Assembly: GCA_028293125.1 (NCBI GenBank) | Contig: JAQGPJ010000002.1 | Location: 1 to 64,000, forward strand | DNA from: Verrucomicrobiales bacterium | GTDB taxonomy: Bacteria; Verrucomicrobiota; Verrucomicrobiia; Verrucomicrobiales; V1-33 | Length of the DNA stretch: 64,000 nt | Reading direction: 5' to 3' | Part shown: positions 62,970-64,000 of the stretch, one piece after another | Layout: each line of letters starts with the position of its first letter | Numbering within the stretch: the stretch's first letter is position 1 | Made by a program: the position numbers and the translations under genes | The notes under the pieces: generated by a model | What the model saw: only the letters and a program-made list of their open reading frames with translations | Databases searched by the model: none | What the model was told of the DNA's origin: nothing

Positions 62970-64000
62970 ATGAGCGTCCTCAGCACCCCACGCATCACTT
63001 TCCGCGGCGAGATCTCTTGGGATCCCATCGTGACCAACAACCAGCCGACCAGCTACGACGAGTCCACTGGCAACATCGTCCCCGCCGCCGACCCCGCCGA
63101 CGCCTTCCGCGCCTCCGCCATTGATCAAGTCACCACCGGCGGCAATTGGAACCCGCACGGCACCCACCGCTCCACCTTCTACAATGCCTACATCACCGAG
63201 GTGGATCTCGGCGCGGGCAATGTGCCGGGGGATCCCTTCATCGGTGTTCCCGTCGCCTTCTCCGGGATGCTCGTGGACCTAGAGCCCTACGGCGCCACCA
63301 CCTCCCAGTTGTTTTTCGATGAGATGAGCTTCGGCATCCAGGGCGGGTGCAGCATCCTCGCCCAGCGCGCCTACCGTTTCACCGACCGCAATCTCAACTT
63401 CGCCCGCAACAACGCCAATGCCATGATCGCCGGTGTGGCGGGCATCACCTGGCAGAGCTGCTTTCCCACGGCCAGCCTCGCGCTCGCCGCCTTCGATTCC
63501 CCCGTGCTCCAGGCACTCAAAGACGCGCTGCAAGCCCCCGGTGCCCTTGGCCTCATGGTGCGCTGGCAGGCTTACCGCACCGTCTATTTTGATGACCCCG
63601 CCCTTAGCAATGGCACCGCCGGCCCGGCCGGGCAGGCCCTGCAGGACAAGCTCAAAACAGGCGGCTGGCAACCCAACCCTGCCCGCAGCCTTCTCGTCGG
63701 CACCATCGGCGTGTGGCATGCGGATGATCCCATCCACGAGCCCGGCGACCGCGCCCTAGTGCCCCAGGGCGTCACTTTTGCGGGCGGCTCCCAGTTTGGC
63801 CCCGCCTTTGCCCTGCTGGGCGACTCCAGCCTCACCCTCGATTTGGGTGCCTTCGTTCCTGAGCGGGATCGCGCCACCAACAAGTACGATGTCGGCACCC
63901 TCAGCGTCATTGCGGTGAATCCCAAGAACCCCAACCGCGTGCTGGCCACCCTCGGCACCATCCCCTACGCCGCCTATGACAAGGCCGCCTACGAGGCCAA
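62970..64000 (+). CDS. VioB N-terminal-like protein, partial (runs off the window)
   Basis: 343 complete codons without stop to the edge. MSVLSTPRITFRGEISWDPI and TYN-type FYNAYITEVDL are close in pattern to the N-terminus of VioB (MSILDFPRIHFRG...). Later VGTIGVWHADDPIHEPGDRA and FGPAFALLGDSSLTLDLG also fit VioB's beta-rich N-terminal half. VioB itself is one long protein carrying both this region and the ferritin-like domain; here the order is reversed and the parts are separate genes with 1 nt between. The C-terminus is unseen. The partners likely form one enzyme. Confidence 0.75.
   Translation, partial: MSVLSTPRITFRGEISWDPIVTNNQPTSYDESTGNIVPAADPADAFRASAIDQVTTGGNWNPHGTHRSTFYNAYITEVDLGAGNVPGDPFIGVPVAFSGMLVDLEPYGATTSQLFFDEMSFGIQGGCSILAQRAYRFTDRNLNFARNNANAMIAGVAGITWQSCFPTASLALAAFDSPVLQALKDALQAPGALGLMVRWQAYRTVYFDDPALSNGTAGPAGQALQDKLKTGGWQPNPARSLLVGTIGVWHADDPIHEPGDRALVPQGVTFAGGSQFGPAFALLGDSSLTLDLGAFVPERDRATNKYDVGTLSVIAVNPKNPNRVLATLGTIPYAAYDKAAYEA

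Overview
The window is about 64 kb of high-GC bacterial chromosome. Two secreted proteins (392-2380 and 7866-11279) end in the module WR..FG..N.G...D.ADPDxDGxxNLxE, which is typical of Verrucomicrobiota exported proteins. Most starts lack an obvious Shine-Dalgarno sequence, which also fits that phylum. The assignment is inference. I see no rRNA, tRNA or CRISPR array.

Layout. (1) 0.4-15.1 kb holds exported or surface proteins: a phosphoesterase with a DNRLRE-like domain, an ELWxxDGT-repeat protein, and a DUF5650-type repeat protein cut at its 3' end. Between them lie plasmid-like accessory genes (antitoxin/ParE-type toxin pair, ArdC-type antirestriction protein, small overlapping ORFs), an NHLP-type RiPP precursor with no maturation enzyme beside it, and long intergenic regions carrying a dispersed repeat. 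(2) 15.1-39.1 kb is a 21.3-kb minus-strand operon of two giant proteins of unknown function (4165 and 2718 aa) and a 192-aa putative cell-wall hydrolase. It is bracketed by two differently truncated ISKra4-family copies. (3) 39.1-45.4 kb is an IS graveyard (IS5 relics, an IS1182-type element, an intact IS4-type element with a 10-bp target duplication) with two AT-rich orphan genes stranded between elements. (4) 45.4-55.5 kb is a compact minus-strand operon of eight genes: a 610-aa unknown protein, a small membrane protein, a membrane-anchored papain-like hydrolase, a subtilase, an NS-type DNA/RNA nuclease, a caspase-fold peptidase, a 472-aa unknown protein and a gingipain-like (C25/clan CD) peptidase. 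The peptidases and nuclease have intact catalytic motifs and no visible signal peptides. This is the best candidate for an undescribed system. (5) 55.7-58.5 kb is an IS4 copy broken by a cleanly inserted IS630 and by a stop codon. (6) 58.5-60.35 kb is an AT-rich cassette of a trypsin/V8-like protease, a carboxypeptidase-regulatory-like protein and a six-cysteine small peptide, closed by a strong terminator. (7) 60.4-61.7 kb has an IS4 relic fused to a type IV coupling-protein relic, then a 267-bp inverted-repeat element. (8) 61.9-64.0 kb has a ferritin-like protein and a partial downstream gene that together resemble the two halves of VioB.

The genes form separate cargo cassettes divided by mobile-element debris, which is the usual structure of a genomic or defence island. 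In the eight-gene operon the natural reading is a membrane-linked sensor part (the first three genes) feeding cytoplasmic proteases and a nuclease, as in regulated cell death or anti-phage defence. That is inference from gene content. The giant operon has no assignable function from the sequence alone.
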